NCBI GenBank assembly: GCA_024760905.1
Contig: CM045729.1
Location: 59,180,580 to 59,244,579 of the forward strand
DNA length: 64,000 nt
From: Plotosus lineatus
Lineage: Eukaryota > Chordata > Actinopteri > Siluriformes > Plotosidae
Direction: 5' to 3'
Part shown: positions 34,186 through 47,300 of the stretch, piece after piece
How positions within the stretch are numbered: position 1 is the stretch's first letter
How the letters are laid out: each line of letters starts with the position of its first letter
Notes under the pieces: generated by a model
Told to the model about the DNA's origin: nothing
Seen by the model: the letters and a program-made list of their open reading frames with translations, nothing else
Databases searched by the model: none
Made by a program: the position numbers and the translations under genes

Positions 34186-36018
34186 CTAGAGGAAGTCTGG
34201 TTGATACATGGTGAGGTTTAGCTTCATGCATGCATTTAGGCTTCCACCTGTTAAACATGAGCATAGTTGGTCTTGCTGTTTTTTAGGGGTGAAAACAACT
34301 GCGCACATGCATATGTAGAACCAAACATGGTCAATATGGCAAGACTCACACGATGCAGTGTTTGATACATGACAGGAAGCAGATTCCAAGTATTGACAAT
34401 CAGCTGGTTTGTGGGTTGAAGATTTTTCATGTCTGTCCATGTGTTTTCTTGCCGGCTCTGCCTGCTCTCATGCTCATCATTCAGTGATTTGAACTTGTTC
34501 ACCCACATGTCTGAAGCCTTCAGGTTAGCAACATTTATCTTGTGTGGATGCGTGATTAACTTAAAAAGACAATTTTGCTCACAAAATTTCCCAAAGTGTG
34601 CCTTGAATGACTGCACAAGATGAGATGTGAAGCCTGCTAGCTGCTGGAGATCAAAATGTTGAGCAGGGTTGCTTGCTGTGCATATATCTGTAAATTCTCT
34701 GTTTTTCAAAGTATACTACAATGACCTCTTTCAATATCCACAGTAAGATATCCAGCTTGTTTTCAAATGCAAAATCTGTTTGTTGAAGGGATAAGATTGT
34801 ATTTCCAATTTCTTGCGTTTTCACACTGAGTTGGTTCAGATGCTCACTCATGTCCATGAGATAATGAACCTTGAGGAGCCACTCAGTGTTCACTAGCTTG
34901 GGATACTCAATGCCTTTCATTTGAAGAAAAGTCCAGATTTCATTCAGGCAAGACACAAAATGGCCAAGTACATTGCCTATTGACAGCCAACGCACATTGC
35001 TGTGCAGAACTAGACCGGTATAGTTATTCTCAACTTCATTCAACAGTGCTTTAAACTAGCGATCATTTAAAGCTCATGCAACAATAAAGTTGACCATCTG
35101 AATGACCAGCAGCATCACTTCACCAAGCTGCTTGTCACACATTTGAGCACAAAGTGCCTCCTGATTAAGAATGCAGTAAAAACTTGGGGTGGGTCTATTC
35201 TGCTCACGAAGAAGCATTACAAATCCTTAATGTTTTCCCATCATGCACGACGCACCATCAGTACACAGAAATAAATTAACCCATCGGTTGATTTTTTTTC
35301 TTTAGCAAATTCCTTGAATGACTTGAATAAATCATTCCCTCTCCTTGTCCCTTTCAATGGCAAAACAGCAAGACTTTCCTCACGCATCATGTCACCTACT
35401 ACAATAATGCAATAATAGCACCTGTAATACTGAACTGGGAGAAATGGCCGATATCTGTTGACTCATTCAAAGCAAAAGAAAAATATTTTTGCCTCATTTA
35501 TGTCCTTCACTTCTTGTTCATCCACTTGGTTTGATATCATAATGGTACAATCATGAACAGTTCTTGTTGACAGAGTGATGTCTTTTATGCATATGATTAT
35601 CTTATCTTTACCCAAAAAATCATCAAAAAGTTCAATGGGCACATCAAGCATGAATGTTTTGACATAATCGCAATCTGTAAATAGCTTCCTGTTCCTCACA
35701 ATTGCTACTGAACCAGAAAAGCTACCTGAATTCCACTCCCCTTGCAGGGCCAATGCACGGAGTTGCTGCTAACTAGGTTGCACTCTGGACAGTAGCTATT
35801 GACAGGCATTCTTTATGCTCTCCCCCATTGGATATTGTGATGCAAATGTAGCATGGCGTGTGTCAAAGTGCTGCTTTATATTTGACCATTTCATTGATGA
35901 AATTTGAGCATTGCATATTAGACACAATACAGAACCTTCTCCTTCCATAAAAGCAAATTCTGCTTCCCAATCCTGTTGAAATGCATGATACGTTTCATCT
36001 TTTTTTCTTTTCACCATC
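34186..36018 (-). pseudogene. hAT transposase (ZBED/GTF2IRD2-like), decayed
   Basis: Minus strand. It begins 'MVKRKKDETYHAFQQDWEAE' at 36018, with a BED-type finger 'CLICNAQISSMKWSNIKQHF' and 'DTRH'. The middle segment 34651-35043 has 'LVLHSNVRWLSIGNVLGHF' and 'HLNQLSVKTQEIGNTILSLQ'. The C-terminal dimerisation region (34251-34709) has 'NPAQHFDLQQLAGFTSH', 'LQPTNQLIVNTWNLLPV' and 'TMFGSTYACAQLFSPLK'. Many stops and frameshifts separate them. The pattern fits hAT-Charlie-like transposases of the GTF2IRD2/ZBED5/SCAND3 type. Terminal repeats were not found. Confidence 0.82.
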
Positions 36019-36044
36019 TTCTTGTTGAAAAGGGTTTGCTCTTT

Positions 36045-36190
36045 AATCCATCAGCGTGTTTCTCCCCTATGATGGCCTGACGAGCTGTCCAGGGTGTACT
36101 CTGTCTTCGCCTTGATTCGGCTGAGATGGGCACCAGCGTCTCTGTAACCCTAATTAGGATTAAGCGGTTCAGAACATGAATGAATGGATG
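36045..36190 (+). repeat. SINE tail II fragment
   Basis: 'catcagcgtgtttctccc' followed by 'ctgtccagggtgtactctgt' and 'accctaattaggattaagcg' with 'aatgaatggatgg': the 3' module of tail II, with no head. Confidence 0.65.
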
Positions 36191-36306
36191 GACACATGGT
36201 GATTTTGTGCCTTTTCATATCACATTGTTGTCCCCCTGTGTATCGTGTTTTATTTTGATATGAAACATTTTATAAAATGTTTTAAAATCAATAGTATAAC
36301 CTATGT

Positions 36307-36658
36307 CTGTCTGTCTTCCTTTCGGCTTTTTCCCTTTTACTCGGGAGTCGCCACAGCGAATCATTTGATTCGCACGTTTGATTTGGCAGAGGTTTTTACG
36401 TCGGATGCCCTTCCTGTCACAACCCTTTGAGCAAGGGACAGAAACACGCTGACGACTTTGCAGCTACTCTTTACGAATGTCAGCAATGGTTCTTTTACAT
36501 GCCTCTCACCATAGACAGTGAGAGACATGGCCCGCCTTTGATAACCCAGTTAGCTGCACTGGGGGGCAATGACAACCTTGTGGAGAGTGGGACTCGAACC
36601 CCCAACCTTTGGATCAGCGATCCAGCGCCCTATACCACTAGACCACCACTGCCCCCTT
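36307..36658 (-). mobile_element. tRNA SINE, head A with RTE tail, best full-length copy
   Basis: 352 bp with a perfect 17-bp target duplication 'aatagtataacctatgt' at 36290-36306 and 36659-36675. Minus-strand order: tRNA-like head with A box 'tggtctagtggtat' and B box 'gggttcgagtccc', a middle segment, 'gtcagcgtgtttctgtccc', a block 'aggaagggcatccgacgtaa' resembling the RTE 5' leader, then 'gattcgctgtggcgactccc' and 'gggaaaaagccgaaagga' resembling the RTE 3' end. The head provides an internal RNA polymerase III promoter in retroposons of this kind; it is not a tRNA gene. Confidence 0.9.
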
Positions 36659-36675
36659 AATAGTATAACCTATGT

Positions 36676-38603
36676 ATACAAGCTGATTTTCTTTTAAATT
36701 ATGAAAAGTAGGCAAAAATTTCATGTGCCCCTGGATTTTGATGTTTATTTTTTGTTAGTTGCCACTATAAGTCTAAATGGCTTTCAAATGCAAAAGAATT
36801 CAAGCTCCCTGTAAAACAATACTTGCTATTCCTGCCTTAGGCATGTTGTCATCAGTGGTGGGCCATACAATTGGTACCTGGGCCTTCAGTTCAACTTAAG
36901 CAACTTAAGATAAATCTGTTGGGCTTTTTATACCCAAGCCTAGTGGCTCATCAGAGCCAACACTTATCACCGGTTTCTGTAGAATGGAAGCAGGTTCACT
37001 GGGACTTAACAGACTTAATCTCTTAATAATAATACCACTTTCATGTTGCAATTATAAAAGTCATTAATACTATACAAAAACAATAGAACAAGGTGTGGCA
37101 TTGCAGAGAGAGAAGGGGTGGAATTTTGCACATTTCTGTCAATGACTCTGAGCATAACATAACTTTCACTAGCATAAATTGGAACTCGGGCAAAAGTAAA
37201 AAAGAGTAACGCTTACCTCCACTTACTGAACCTCTCCCAACTTTTCTGGCAAAATCCATCTTGAAAATGGATTTTTAAGAATGTCCGACAGCAAGTTAAT
37301 TTCTCCCCTGTCAGCCATTGTGGGCGTAAAAAAATTCTAACTTTAATGTTTTGTGTGCACATTATTATTCACCTAGTTTTTCTCTGACCAGCCACTCAGA
37401 GGATGGAAAAATGCTAATGTTATTGGAAGCCTGCTAGCTGGCCCGGTGAGGCGATGCTGAAATCTGATTGGTTAAAGAAACAGCCACATCATCCAGCACA
37501 ACTGATTCTGAAAGTCTTGGTCAGGTCAAATTGACATGGTAGCGCATAGAATCTGAAATCTGATACAACAAATGTAATATCCACGTACATGTACTGGAAG
37601 GAGTACAGTCAAGAGACACGAAATGATGAGAATAAACTGTTCGAAAGAAAATAATACAAGTTAAGGGAACAAATACTACAATTAAGTTGGAAATGTAGGT
37701 TAGTGCTTCAGATAGAGTCTAGGCCACCACTGCTGTTCATATTTAGTCTCCCACAATTTTAAGATTTTCCAAGAATGGAGCCTTTGGGTATTTTCATTGA
37801 CTGAACAAACTCTAATTTATTGGAAAGGTTTTAACTATTATAAAACAGTCAAGTAAGTAAAAAAAAAATAAAAAAATCTACCTGGTTCTGGGTGATTTCT
37901 ACCTGGACTAGTTGCTAAGAGTTCAGTAGTCAAGTCTCAGAGTCACATAGAATTGATCTGCACATCTACAGATTGGAAGTGTCAGTGCCTTTATAGCTTG
38001 TGCAACACTACAGTGGTTACAAGACTGAATTTAACAGAACAGAGGATAGAAACCAGTGAGCCATTAGAGTAACTCTAAATCTGGTAGATCAATCAGTATG
38101 TATAAAGAACTGTAGGTCTTTAGGGCTAACACAACATTCTGATGAAAAGTAATGTAGAATAGCATAGCTCATTTGGCTAAATGAATAAATGCTCCGTGAG
38201 AAGCGATACATCTTATGTTTCACAATACATGCTAAAACATCTAGTATCATCAAAATAGAAAAATAGGAAATAACAAGCATAGGGAAAAAAAACAATGTTA
38301 ATTTATCTTTGCCTTGGGTTCTAAAGACTGACTGGAAGACTGCTCCAAATGTGGTGCTTTGCATGGTGATGCCGCTCTTGCTTTTATCATTCAAGTCTGA
38401 ACTTTTTGATCAAAGAAGCCACAGCGTCTCCTAAATGACAATGAATTGTTGAGCATGAGATTCAAGATCATTTGGTTCTTGTTAGTGCAAAATTTAATCG
38501 GGAACCAATGCAGTATGGAGAAAATATGGGTGATCTGGTCATATTTAATCATTCTAGTAAGAACTTTGCTGCATTCTTGACTAACTGGAGCTTGTTTGTG
38601 CAC
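36676..38603. other. mostly unrecognised DNA
   Basis: About 1.9 kb. At 36918-36985 a small fragment ('gggctttttatacccaagcc') matches the 3' part of the SINE family at 57.3 and 59.1 kb. A poly(A) tract lies at about 37859-37877. Short frames at 37041-37259 and 38089-38394 (minus) show nothing recognisable. Confidence 0.45.
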
Positions 38604-38775
38604 CTACATACGCCCATCTCAGCTGACTCTGGGTGAGGGTCGAAAACACCCTGGACAGCTTGCCAGGCCATTGCTGGGCAGAAACATGCTGAATCCTATT
38701 CAGTCTACTCTTTACAAAAATCAGCAATGGTTCTTGAATACGCTTCTTGCCACAGACAGTGAGAGACTTAAGGAA
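38604..38775 (-). mobile_element. SINE fragment, head A body with tail II
   Basis: Contains 'cctggacagcttgccaggcc' (tail II), then 'ctactctttacaaaaatcag' and 'agacagtgagagac' from the head A body. The tRNA-like part is missing. Confidence 0.6.
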
Positions 38776-38873
38776 CCCCTAGATTTGTGTTATCTATACA
38801 TCTAAATTGATGATTTTTCTGAACCTTGTAGCTCACTGCCCTCAAGAACCAAAATAAACCTGAACTGTGTTTT

Positions 38874-38874
<1 letters not shown>

Positions 38875-38918
<44 letters not shown>
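38875..38918. repeat. (TTG)n microsatellite
   Basis: About 14 TTG units. Confidence 0.95.
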
Positions 38919-39263
38919 TGTTTTTATCTTTTTGAAACATTCAAATGAAAATGTGAAAAATATGAATTCAGCTGCAAAGCTCAGTAAACCTTTTATTTAT
39001 TCCATTGTTTTTTTCTTTTTACTAATGGAACCACCACCAGCTCTGTCTTCTGGAGCAGACACTGTGAGCTCTCAAGGCAATTTAATGGATAGGCTCTATC
39101 AACATTTGGTGCACTTGTGAATTTCTTTATACGTTTAGATCCAGTCAACGAGTTTGGATGTTTGGATGAGCATTGTTTCAACAGTGCCTATATTTAGTAA
39201 ACCCACACTGGAAAATTAGAGTGTTATATCTCTCCCTTTGTCTGTGTTCACCTATATATAGAG

Positions 39264-39319
<56 letters not shown>

Positions 39320-39321
39320 AG
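39264..39321. repeat. (GATA)n-(GA)n microsatellite
   Basis: About ten GATA units followed by a short GA run. Confidence 0.95.
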
Positions 39322-39404
39322 TATCTGTCAGGTGGCTCTGTTTGAGATGCTGTGACTGAGATGATATGTCATCTTGTACGCTTGACCAAGGTGATGTGAT
39401 GGGT

Positions 39405-39768
<364 letters not shown>

Positions 39769-40142
39769 CTTAATGACATATCAGAGAGCATTCTAAAGCC
39801 TAGCTCAAACATGGTCAAATGTACAAGTGAATTTTAGTTTGAGAGTAACTAAATAAAAATTTGAGGTAAATGGTCCCTATTCGTGGTCTTGGAAAAAGTT
39901 TTGGTCCTACTTAAAATTTGGTGCAAATTCAGAGTGGCTTGTTTTCAGATAGCTCAAGTGGCTGACTTTTGCTTGTCACTCAAAATCGCCCCTCTTGACA
40001 AAGAAAAATCCATGAAATTATGACAAGACATATGCATCCACCCCTTTTGTGAGGAGTCATGTGCTCCTACAAGTCCATGAAAAAAAAAAAAATCTGCATA
40101 TTCCCTAAAAGTAGCATTCCTCTTGCCATCTTACACATGTAT
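39769..40142. other. unrecognised DNA
   Basis: No supported feature; a poly(A) run at about 40080-40092. Confidence 0.45.
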
Positions 40143-40250
40143 TAATAATAATAATAATAATACATTTTATTTATATGGCGCCTTTCTCAGCACTCAAGGT
40201 CGCCTCACATCATATATCATACATTTTTTACATCATTACATCATATAACT
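40143..40250. repeat. (AAT)n plus 'TTTATTTATATGGCGCC' repeat end
   Basis: A short AAT run followed by 'acattttatttatatggcgc' and 'tttctcagcactcaaggtcg', a motif widespread at repeat 3' ends in fish and amphibians. Family not assigned. Confidence 0.4.
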
Positions 40251-40254
40251 AGCT

Positions 40255-40456
40255 TCCATCTGTAGTCCCTAATTTAGAATGGCCAATTAACCTACAGTGC
40301 ATGTCTTTGAATTGTGGGAGGAAACCGGAGCACCCGGAGGAAACCCACACAAGCACGGGGAGAACATGCAAACTCCACACAGAAACGCCCAGGTCGGGAA
40401 TCGAACCCGGGCTTTCTTGCTGTGAGGCGGACGTGCTAACCACTACGCCACCGTGC
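40255..40456 (-). mobile_element. V-SINE-like tRNA SINE (head B), well conserved
   Basis: Antisense 'cgccaccgtgcc' end with 'gctaaccactacgcc' (A box) and 'gggaatcgaacccggg' (B box), then 'ctccacacagaaacgccc' and 'ggagcacccggaggaaaccc'. This is the least diverged copy of head B. The 3' tail after 'ggccaattaacctacagtgc' is not tail II. Confidence 0.75.
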
Positions 40457-41335
40457 CTCCTAATATAATATAAAAATATTATATGCCTCCTAAAAATATA
40501 ATATTATTTCCAAATTTAAATAGCTTTTCTGGTATCTGCTGATGCTGCATTTTACAATAGACACGTGCATCTCAGACCTGTTCCCGTTGTGTTACGATCT
40601 GCTTATTTAGAATCTATTACAGGCGACATATGGAACATACAATACACAGGCCATGCAGCAAACGAGTACAGCATTTTTTATTTACTTTTCCTTGAATAAC
40701 TAGTTTACCTTGGATTTCCCAGATAATCTCTCCTCTGATATAAAACAGGATTTTATCTTATCAACGAAACTCAGAAAGCTGACCTGGTCTGTTATGCGCG
40801 TCCAAAATAAATAATCCATTACTATATTTACTTAATAAAAACTTCCAACAGGTAATTACGCTCTGAGCTGATATGGAATGAATGAATCACAGAGGAAGGA
40901 GCAGGATTTTAGGCAGACATCCGCACACACAGATGCACTCATGTCCAAATAGTGCAGGCTGACATAGCGACTGTCCCATAAGCCAAAGCTGAGTAAACAA
41001 CTTATTCAAGCGGACAAAAACAGAGATACTCAAATGGAGATTAGATGTAAAATATTCAGAGAAAAAAGTGTACAGTCATTAAGACAGAAAGCACTTGGGG
41101 TTATTTTATTTACTTTGTAAGGACAGGTTAAATATAATACATGGAGCAGAACCAGTGCGTGGTCACAGATCCTCAGTGATTATCCCTATATTAAATATTT
41201 CGATGAGACTGAGTATTTTTTCGGCCAGCCAGAACTGAAAACAACTGGAAAAAAAAAGTTAGATTATTCTGTCTTATTTAACAGTGATGTCACTTACATG
41301 TGTGGAGTCCTATAGTAATACCGTCTCAGTAATTA
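40457..41335. other. unrecognised DNA
   Basis: A short 'taatataatataaaaatatt' palindromic AT stretch near 40460-40505 and otherwise nothing recognised. Confidence 0.45.
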
Positions 41336-42150
41336 CCGTATTCGACGTGATAAGCGCCCAGGGAGCTTAAAAAAAATTGGAATGTGTGTGTGTGTGTGTG
41401 GGGGGGGGGGGTGTTTGAAATGTTACCAGCAGAGTGGAACAGTAAGTGCTTATTACCATCAAGGTGGAAAACATGAATAATAACAGAACAATAAAAGAGT
41501 TGTAATGGTATTTGTGTTATTCATTTTGTGGTATCAACCAAACTACTGAAATGAAAGCTGAAAATAAAGAAAAAACAGCATAAAATAATTTAAAAAAAGA
41601 CCCCTTACTTTTCCCTCCCTTTAAACATTTCCTTTAAACATTTTCCTGGAAGTAAAATCGAGCCAATCAAAACTGTCAACTTTAGCACATGGCATGTTGA
41701 ACCAATCAACATGGACATAAACAAAAGCACATGACCAGGAACTTCTTTAAATTTATGAAGTTAATGAGCAGGAGAAGTGGATGAAAAATTCTGATAAGTC
41801 CATACCTGGCTCATCACTCCATTCATTCAGAGCATCCGATAGTTTTGCTGTAGCAGTTTCTAATAGTTCATCGGTTGTTCGACATTTACCAAGAGAACAC
41901 AGTAAAATACAAGCAAATGTGTCCTTAGTGATGAACATTATAGACATTCCCAGTGGCAGGGGTCTTGAAATACCGTGAACTCCCTTTTATAGGCAGTGAA
42001 TGCCTCATTTTACGGTTACAGAGAGTGATCGACTAAAATTGGTAAGTTTGATCAACAATTTTGCTCCTAGTACACACGGGTGGTTATTAGACATAAGATC
42101 AAAAACACTGAGGGGGCACTTATTGTAGTAGCATGGTTATTACGTCAAAA
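41336..42150. repeat. candidate degenerate DNA element with inverted ends
   Basis: Left part 'gacgtgataagcgccca' near 41344-41360 and right part complementary to 'caataagtgccccctca' near 42110-42126 form a partial inverted repeat. Between them lie a (GT)n(G)n tract (41383-41413) and a 64-codon minus frame (41753-41947) of unknown nature. True ends and target duplication are not resolved. Confidence 0.3.
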
Positions 42151-43639
42151 TGGTATTCCTGGTAAGTTATGCTTGAGGTAATCAATTCTAATTGAGTACA
42201 GTATTTGGTTTAAATACGGGGTGTGGTTCTAGTTCATTGCCTTATTTGGAAAGTCAGATTTTAAGTCAAATCCAACGCCCCATAAGGGTTTTAACTAACT
42301 ATCCTGAAATGAGGAATGGAAAGTATACTAACAAGCAAGCAAAGTGCCAGGAAAAGTTGAACAAATTGTTAGCCAACATCTATTTCTTGATTGTGAATGA
42401 TTGGGGAAATGTTTGTGCTGCTAACCTTTGGAAGTGAATGTTCTTTTATCATGAGATCATACAGTTGTCTTATGTTCATTGTCTAGGGACAGGCTTTGAG
42501 CAAAGATAATGATGGCTGTTTAGATTAAGGTCCCAGCGTAATTTGACTTTAAAGCTAAGTTCTTCCATGTCTGGCTAATTCCTCAGATCAAAATAAGCTG
42601 TATGGAAATGGTAGGAATAGGTCTAAGGAAAGTTATATTTGGCCTTGTTTAATGTCCATGGCAGTGTTCAGGCTGTATCAGAATCAGGATCTAAGAATTC
42701 TTTGATGAGAGCAAAATTCTGTTTTAATTCTGACTTGGATTCGATAGCATGTGCTTTACTGGGTAGCGCTGTGAAGTTTCTTGAAGTAAAAGCCGATGTC
42801 TTGTAAGTAGGCATGTAGCCAGCTGAGGGGTTAGGCAAGAAAGTGTCGACGTTTCGAGCCACCTTGCCTAGCTTCTCTGTGGAGATTCCTCGTTGCCATG
42901 GGATGTGTCTTGGCTTTAAATTCTGTGTCTCGCAAAACTAAGTTTTCTGTATTGTTTAGGCTGGTTCTTTAAAAATGTGATTTATCGTATTTTTGTAGAA
43001 AGCTGTCATAAAAAAGGTTACATCAGATAAAAATGTGGGCAGGAGAACATGGTAGGAAGCCATATCTGATTCAAGTTGAAATTTCTTCTGCTTTCTTTTA
43101 GATGCTCTGAGTTGTCTCCAATTACTTTGCAGCACCTCCAAGAGCCAAGGAGGAGGGCAAGAAGGCTTTTTGTATTTTGTAGATGGTGGGCAGAGAAGAA
43201 CTACTGCTTTTAAGTGCAAGCACTTGCATTTAAACCCTGAAAGGTAGGAGCAGGAACCATGGACTGAAGGAGAACATTCTTCAACTGCAAGGGAAGGAAA
43301 CAAAACCAAGAAACCAAATGAAAATAGCCAAATAAAAAAATCAACATATATGGCAAGCCTTAGAGTAAAAATCTAATAAGAATCTAGCAGGCTATATGGG
43401 TGGTGAATTACCTCATGTAAGGCAGCAGTTCAAAAATTCATTTATATCAGGCAGCAGTTCAAAAAACTGGTTTCTTGGTCTTCACTTGAGCTTATATTGT
43501 GTGGTAATTGTACAGGTACACTCCCATTTTTCTCATAATGCAAAGTTAATCATGATATAACATAGCAGTTTCCAAAATTCACAAAGGAACTGATATACAG
43601 TGTACATTGTAGTGTAAGTCTGACATTATGTCTGACGTC
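42151..43639. other. unrecognised DNA with a 117-codon minus frame
   Basis: The minus frame 42956-43309 starts 'MVLFPSLAVEECSPSVHG' and has a Cys/Pro-rich middle and a basic stretch 'RASKRKQKKF'. I recognise no family, and no splice or promoter context supports it. A plus frame at 42192-42437 (81 codons) is similarly unsupported. Confidence 0.35.
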
Positions 43640-44334
43640 TTGATGTCCAGGATCGGCCAGATTAACTTTTGATGAAGCCTTTACAACAGGTTAACATGGC
43701 ACTTATAGACTGTCCATGTTTCAGATTCATATAACAAGGAAATAAGGATGCAAATTCATGCACCCTGAGTTTGATGTTTGTTGTGATACCTTGATCTTTC
43801 CAGACTCACTTCTCAAGTTTCCCAAAAGCAGTGCAGGTTTTTGCCATGATTTGATCTATTTCTGCATCAAAAGTGCCATTCCTACTAAGTCTGCTTCCAA
43901 GATGGACAAAGCTGTCCGCCACTCTACGTCTTTCTCCTTCTGTCTTGATATTAGGTTCAACATATGTTTGTGTGAGTAGTGGAGTGTACATCATCTTGAT
44001 CCTTATAGGCTGATGATGGGTCTGAATGCAGTACATGCCGAAGAGAAGAAGCCCATTACCTTCTGTTTGTCTTCTACTGAATAAGTAACGAGATCTGCAT
44101 CATCTGCATGAAGATGGTCTCAGACAAGAGTCTGGAATGTTTTTGATTTGGCAATGACACTTCGGGGTTGAAGACTCTGGCAGCGGTTGTAAAGCAAGCA
44201 TGAACCCAAATGTCACAATCTTGGAAGAAGTGGATACTGACACATCGACTTGTTTCATGCCATTCTTAACCATAATTGGTTCAGAAAGTGACCCATTAAA
44301 GTTTACATTCATGTTGTGATGAAGGTATTTAAAC

Positions 44335-47300
44335 TTCTTCGTCTTCTTCTTTTCCTTTTGGCTTTTCCCTTCTGGGGTCGCCACAGCAAAGCATCTGCCT
44401 TCATCTCACCTTATCCTTTGCATTTTCTTCTCTGACACCAACTGCCTTCATGTCCTCCTTCACCACATCCATGAATCGTCTCTTTGGTCTTCCTCTAGGC
44501 CTTCTGCCTGATAGTTCCAACCTCAGCATCCTACTACCAATATACTCACTATCCCTCCTCTGTTCATGTCCAAACCATCTCAATTTAGCCTCTCTGACTT
44601 TGTCTCCAAAATGTCTTACATGTGCTGTCCCTCTGATGTGCTCATTCCTGATCCTATCCATCCTCATTACTCCCAAAAAGAACCTCAACATTTTCATCCC
44701 CAGGGCCATTGTTTCTAAACCATACAACATCGCTGGCCTCAACACCGTCTTGTAAACTTTTCCTTTCATTCTTGCCGATACCCTGCTATCACACATCACT
44801 CCGGACACTTTTCTCCAACCATTCCAACCTTCCTGCACACGCCAGCTCTTTTCACCTCTTTTCCACACTCTCCACCTTCCTCATCTCTGCTCCCTGTAAC
44901 CTTACCGTTCCTGTTGGATCCTTGTCATTCATACGCATGTATTCTGTCTTGCTGCGGCTAACCTCCATTCCGCTCCTTTCCAGGGCATACCTCCACCTCT
45001 CTAGATATTCCTGCACTTGTTCTCTGCTCTCAATACAGATCACAATGTCATCTGCAAACATTATAGTCCATGGGGAATTTTGTATAACCTCGTCTGTCAG
45101 CCTGTCCATCACTATAGCGAACAAGAAGGGGCTCAGAGCTGACCCTTGATGCAGTTCTACCTCCACCTTGAACTCTTCTGTCACACCGTCAGCACACCTC
45201 ACCACAGTCTTACATCTCTTATACATGTCCTGCACTACTCAAACATACTTCTCTGCCACCCCAGACTTCCTCATGCAATACCACAGTTCCTCTCTCGGCA
45301 CCCTGTCATATGCTTTCTCCAGATCCACAAAGGCACAACGCAGCTCCTTCTGACCTTCTCTGTACTTCTCTATTAACATCCTCAAGGCAAACACTGCATC
45401 TGTGGTGTTCCTTCTTGGCATGAAACAAAACTGTTGTTCACAAATGCTGACCTCTGCCCTTAGTCTAGCTTCCACTATTCTTTCCCATAACTTCATCGTA
45501 TGGCTCATCAACTTTATCCCTCTGTAGTTGCCACAACTCTGCACGTCTTCCTTGTTCTTAAAAATGAGCACCAGCATACTTGTTCTCCATTCCTCTGGCA
45601 TCCTCTCACTCTCTAAGACCTTGTTGAATGTTCTTGTCAGAAAACCTACTGCTACCTCTCCTAGACACTTCCATACCTCCACCAGTATTTCATCAGGACC
45701 AACTACTTTTCCATTCTTCATCCTCTTCAATGCCCTCCTCACTTCACCCTTCCTAATCTTTGCTACTTCCTGGTCCTCAACGGTCACCCCGTCTACTCTT
45801 TTTTTCTCTTTCATTTTCCTCATTCAGCAGCTCTTCAAAGTACTCTTTCCATCTTCCCAGCACACTTCTGTCATCAGTCAATACATTTCCATCTCTGTCC
45901 TTTATCACTCTAACTTGCTGCACGTCTTTCCCATCTCTATTTCTCTGCTGTGCTAACCTGTATAAATCATTTTCTCCCTCCTTACTGTCCAACCTTTCAG
46001 ACAAGTCATCATACGCCCTCTGTTTGGCCTTTGACACTGCTACCTTCACCTTATTGCTCTGTCTCCCTGTACTCCTGTTTAGTCTCTTCGGTCCTCTCTA
46101 TGTCCCAGTTCTTCTTAGCTAACCTCTTCTTTTGTACACACTCCTGCACTTCCTCATTTCACCACCAAGTGTCCTTGTCTACTTTCCTTCCAGAGGACAC
46201 ACCATGTATTCTCATACCTGTCTCCCTGATCACATTTGCTGTGGTTGTCCAGTCATCTGGAAGCACTTCCTGAATACCCAAAGCCTGTTTCAACTCCTCC
46301 TTGAAGACAACATGACACTCTTTCTTTTTCAGCTTCCAACACTTTGTCTTCTGCTCTCCCTTTGCCTTTTTCACCTTCCTCACCATCAGCGTCATCCTGC
46401 ACACCACCATCCTATGCTGTTTGGCAACACTCTCACCCACTACTACTTTGCAGTCACTGACTTCCTTCAAATTACATCGCCTATACAAGATGTAGTCTAC
46501 TTGTGTGCTCCTACCTCCGCTTTTATAAGTCATCCTATGCGCCTGTCTCTTCTGGAAGAAAGTATTTACCACAGCCATTTCCATCCTTTTTGCAAAATCT
46601 ACCAACATCTGTCCTTCTGCGTTCCTGTCCTGGATACCAAACCTGCCCATCACTTCCTCGTACCCTCTGTTTCCTGCACCAACATGTCCATTGAAGTCTG
46701 CTCCAATGACCACTCTTTCACCTCTGGGGGTACTCTGCATCACTTCATCTAACTCACTCCAGAATCTCTCCTTCTCTTCTAGCTCATATCCTGCCTGTGG
46801 GGCATAAGCACTAACAATATTGAACATCATGCCTTCAATTTCTAACTTGAGACTCATCACTCTGTCTGACACTCTTTTCACTTCTCGAACATTCCTGACA
46901 AACTCCTCCTTCAAGATGACTCCTACTCCATTTCTCTTCCCATCCACACCATGAAAAAACAGCTTAAACCCTCCTCCTAAGCTTCTAGCCTTGCTACCTT
47001 TCCACCTGGTCTCCTTAACACAAAGTATGTTCACCTTCCTCCTCTGCATCATGTCAGCCAGCTCTCTACCTTTTCCTGCCATAGTTCCAACATTCAAAGT
47101 CCCTACTCTCAGTCCTAGACTCATGCCTTTCCTCTTCTCTCTCTGCCTACGGACACGCCTCCTGCCTCTCCTTCTTCGACCAACAGTAGTCCAATTTCCA
47201 GCAGCGCCCTGTTGGTTAACAGCACTGATGGCGGTCATTGTTAACCCGGGCCTCGACCGATCCGGTATGACATTCTTTGTTTTGACTCGCATTTTTTTTT

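Noticed and set aside
36560..36658. tRNA gene (A and B boxes readable)
   Set aside because: The tRNA-like sequence is the head of a SINE with target duplications and many diverged copies; it lacks a sound cloverleaf and is not a tRNA gene.
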